Assembly (NCBI RefSeq): GCF_032401055.1
Contig: NZ_CP135529.1
Span: forward strand, 4,586,501 to 4,650,500
Reading direction: 5' to 3'
Length of the DNA: 64,000 bases
DNA from: Tardiphaga sp. 709
Lineage (GTDB): Bacteria > Pseudomonadota > Alphaproteobacteria > Rhizobiales > Xanthobacteraceae
Shown here: positions 63,408 to 64,000 of the stretch, piece after piece
How the letters are laid out: each line of letters begins with the position of its first letter
Position numbering within the stretch: position 1 is the first letter of the stretch
Program-made: the position numbers and the translations under genes
The notes under the pieces: generated by a model
Database searches by the model: none
Told to the model about the DNA's origin: nothing
Seen by the model: only the letters and a program-made list of their open reading frames with translations

Positions 63408-63728
63408 TTGTATTTTGCGCCATATCGGCTTGGACTTCATCCGCTAACCGACGGGGTAACGGTGCAGATCATCTTCGCGCCGATCACTTTGACAGCTGAT
63501 GCGCCTGGTCAAACCCCGACGGGTGATCGGAAGCTGTTGTCGGTTGTTTCGGCGCTGAGATGGATTCAGCGCTACGTCGGATCTGAAACCCGCGCGTCCC
63601 CTCAATGGATTGATGTCGTCAACAGGCTAACTGCTGCGAGCGAAGATCCGGTCAGCACTGTTGACGCTAGGAATGCACTTCACGATGCAATGGTCGCCTA
63701 TGGTTGGGCCAAGCGGAGCATCCATTGA
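63408..63728 (+). CDS. Weak hypothetical protein (DUF982-like C-terminus)
   Basis: The frame is open from 63306 but has no ATG; a TTG at 63408 or a GTG at 63462 are the only likely starts, with no strong ribosome site. The second half (VVSALRWIQRYV, WIDVVNRLTAASEDPVSTVDARNALHDAM, in part) has the spacing seen in small DUF982 proteins of rhizobia. It may be a real small gene or a decayed remnant. Confidence 0.4.
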   Translation: MYFAPYRLGLHPLTDGVTVQIIFAPITLTADAPGQTPTGDRKLLSVVSALRWIQRYVGSETRASPQWIDVVNRLTAASEDPVSTVDARNALHDAMVAYGWAKRSIH

Positions 63729-63789
63729 TTTCGTTTCGGCAAGGGGCCGCGTGTGTCAGCCGCCGACATAGATATTGCCAGTATGACGG

Positions 63790-63999
63790 TTAAGCACCTT
63801 GTCTCCACTCATGAACAAACTGGTTCATCCGCTCGCCAGCGATATTCGACGCCGTGGCGTGATCCCGCGTGGTGGACTCGCCGAATTCCGTCCCCACATA
63901 TGCAGTGCCAGGTGCCGCGTCCGTGGCGGTTTGGCATAATCTGCCGCCGAGAGATAAACGTTCCCTATGACCCCACCCAATGTTCTCCGCGACTTCGTC
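63790..63999 (-). CDS. Possible partial CDS running off the window
   Basis: On the minus strand a frame is open from the window end to TAA at 63790-63792 (69 codons). The product's C-terminus includes GTAYVGTEFGESTTRD and NQFVHEWRQGA, which I do not recognise. No start codon lies in its first half, so the start would be outside the window. The opposite strand has only a 43-codon ATG frame here. Confidence 0.4.
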   Translation of the reverse strand, partial: DEVAENIGWGHRERLSLGGRLCQTATDAAPGTAYVGTEFGESTTRDHATASNIAGERMNQFVHEWRQGA

Positions 64000-64000
64000 G

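Noticed and set aside
63811-63942. 43-codon plus-strand ATG frame near the window end
   Set aside because: It is short and arginine-rich with no ribosome site, and lies opposite a longer open minus-strand frame.

Overview
The window looks like chromosomal DNA of an alphaproteobacterium of the Bradyrhizobium / Rhodopseudomonas / Tardiphaga group (Nitrobacteraceae). This is inferred, not proved, from GC-rich coding sequence, a CcrM-type GANTC methyltransferase, many acyl-CoA and branched-chain-amino-acid-type (Liv) ABC genes, and palindromic intergenic repeats typical of that group. I see no transposase, integrase, prophage or CRISPR array. Both window edges probably cut a gene.

Layout. 1-6.3 kb: a PhzS-like flavin monooxygenase, a two-protein aerotaxis/energy-taxis receptor (Aer-type PAS protein plus HAMP chemoreceptor, overlapping genes), a LysR/SnoaL divergent pair and a glutathione transferase. 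6.4-20.4 kb: mostly housekeeping genes, namely ccrM with two GANTC sites at its start, a YpfJ-type zinc peptidase, moaB, a GNAT protein, a glycosyltransferase, a PA0069-type radical SAM protein, a frameshifted VOC gene, rnhB, a GT39-like membrane protein, a family 4 uracil-DNA glycosylase lacking two cluster cysteines, ETF-ubiquinone oxidoreductase, a TPR lipoprotein-like exported protein and ispE. 20.5-35.4 kb: catabolic genes, namely an SDR with an altered active site, a tartrate/D-malate-type dehydrogenase, a LysR-hydrolase-2-hydroxyacid dehydrogenase operon divergent from a DUF1445 gene and a complete Liv ABC transporter, then the C4 acid-sugar (threonate/erythronate-type) genes otnC, ltnD, otnI and otnK. 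35.8-40.2 kb: an RND efflux pump and its adaptor.

40.3-50.9 kb is the most interesting block. It holds a hotdog thioesterase, a thiolase-like protein, a nitronate monooxygenase, a Baeyer-Villiger monooxygenase, an SDR, a PaaG-like isomerase, an APH-fold kinase, a small DUF6285-like protein, an enoyl-CoA hydratase and an acyl-CoA dehydrogenase. The kinase, small protein and acyl-CoA dehydrogenase resemble LvaA, LvaB and LvaC of levulinate catabolism, in which a 4-hydroxyacyl-CoA is phosphorylated to move its hydroxyl into beta-oxidation. With the Baeyer-Villiger enzyme next door, a route from ketone to lactone or hydroxyacid to phosphorylated acyl-CoA to beta-oxidation is a plausible and testable system.

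50.9-56.7 kb: repair and maintenance genes (HAD phosphatase, NUDIX, SRAP/YedK, GNAT, GlcD-type FAD dehydrogenase, Sua5), then tRNA-Pro(CGG). 57-63 kb: a GntR regulator, a Gfo/Idh/MocA dehydrogenase and a spermidine/iron-type ABC importer, probably one regulated catabolic unit. The last 0.9 kb holds only weak or partial reading frames. Several repeats and hairpins sit between convergent genes or just after the binding-protein genes of both ABC operons.
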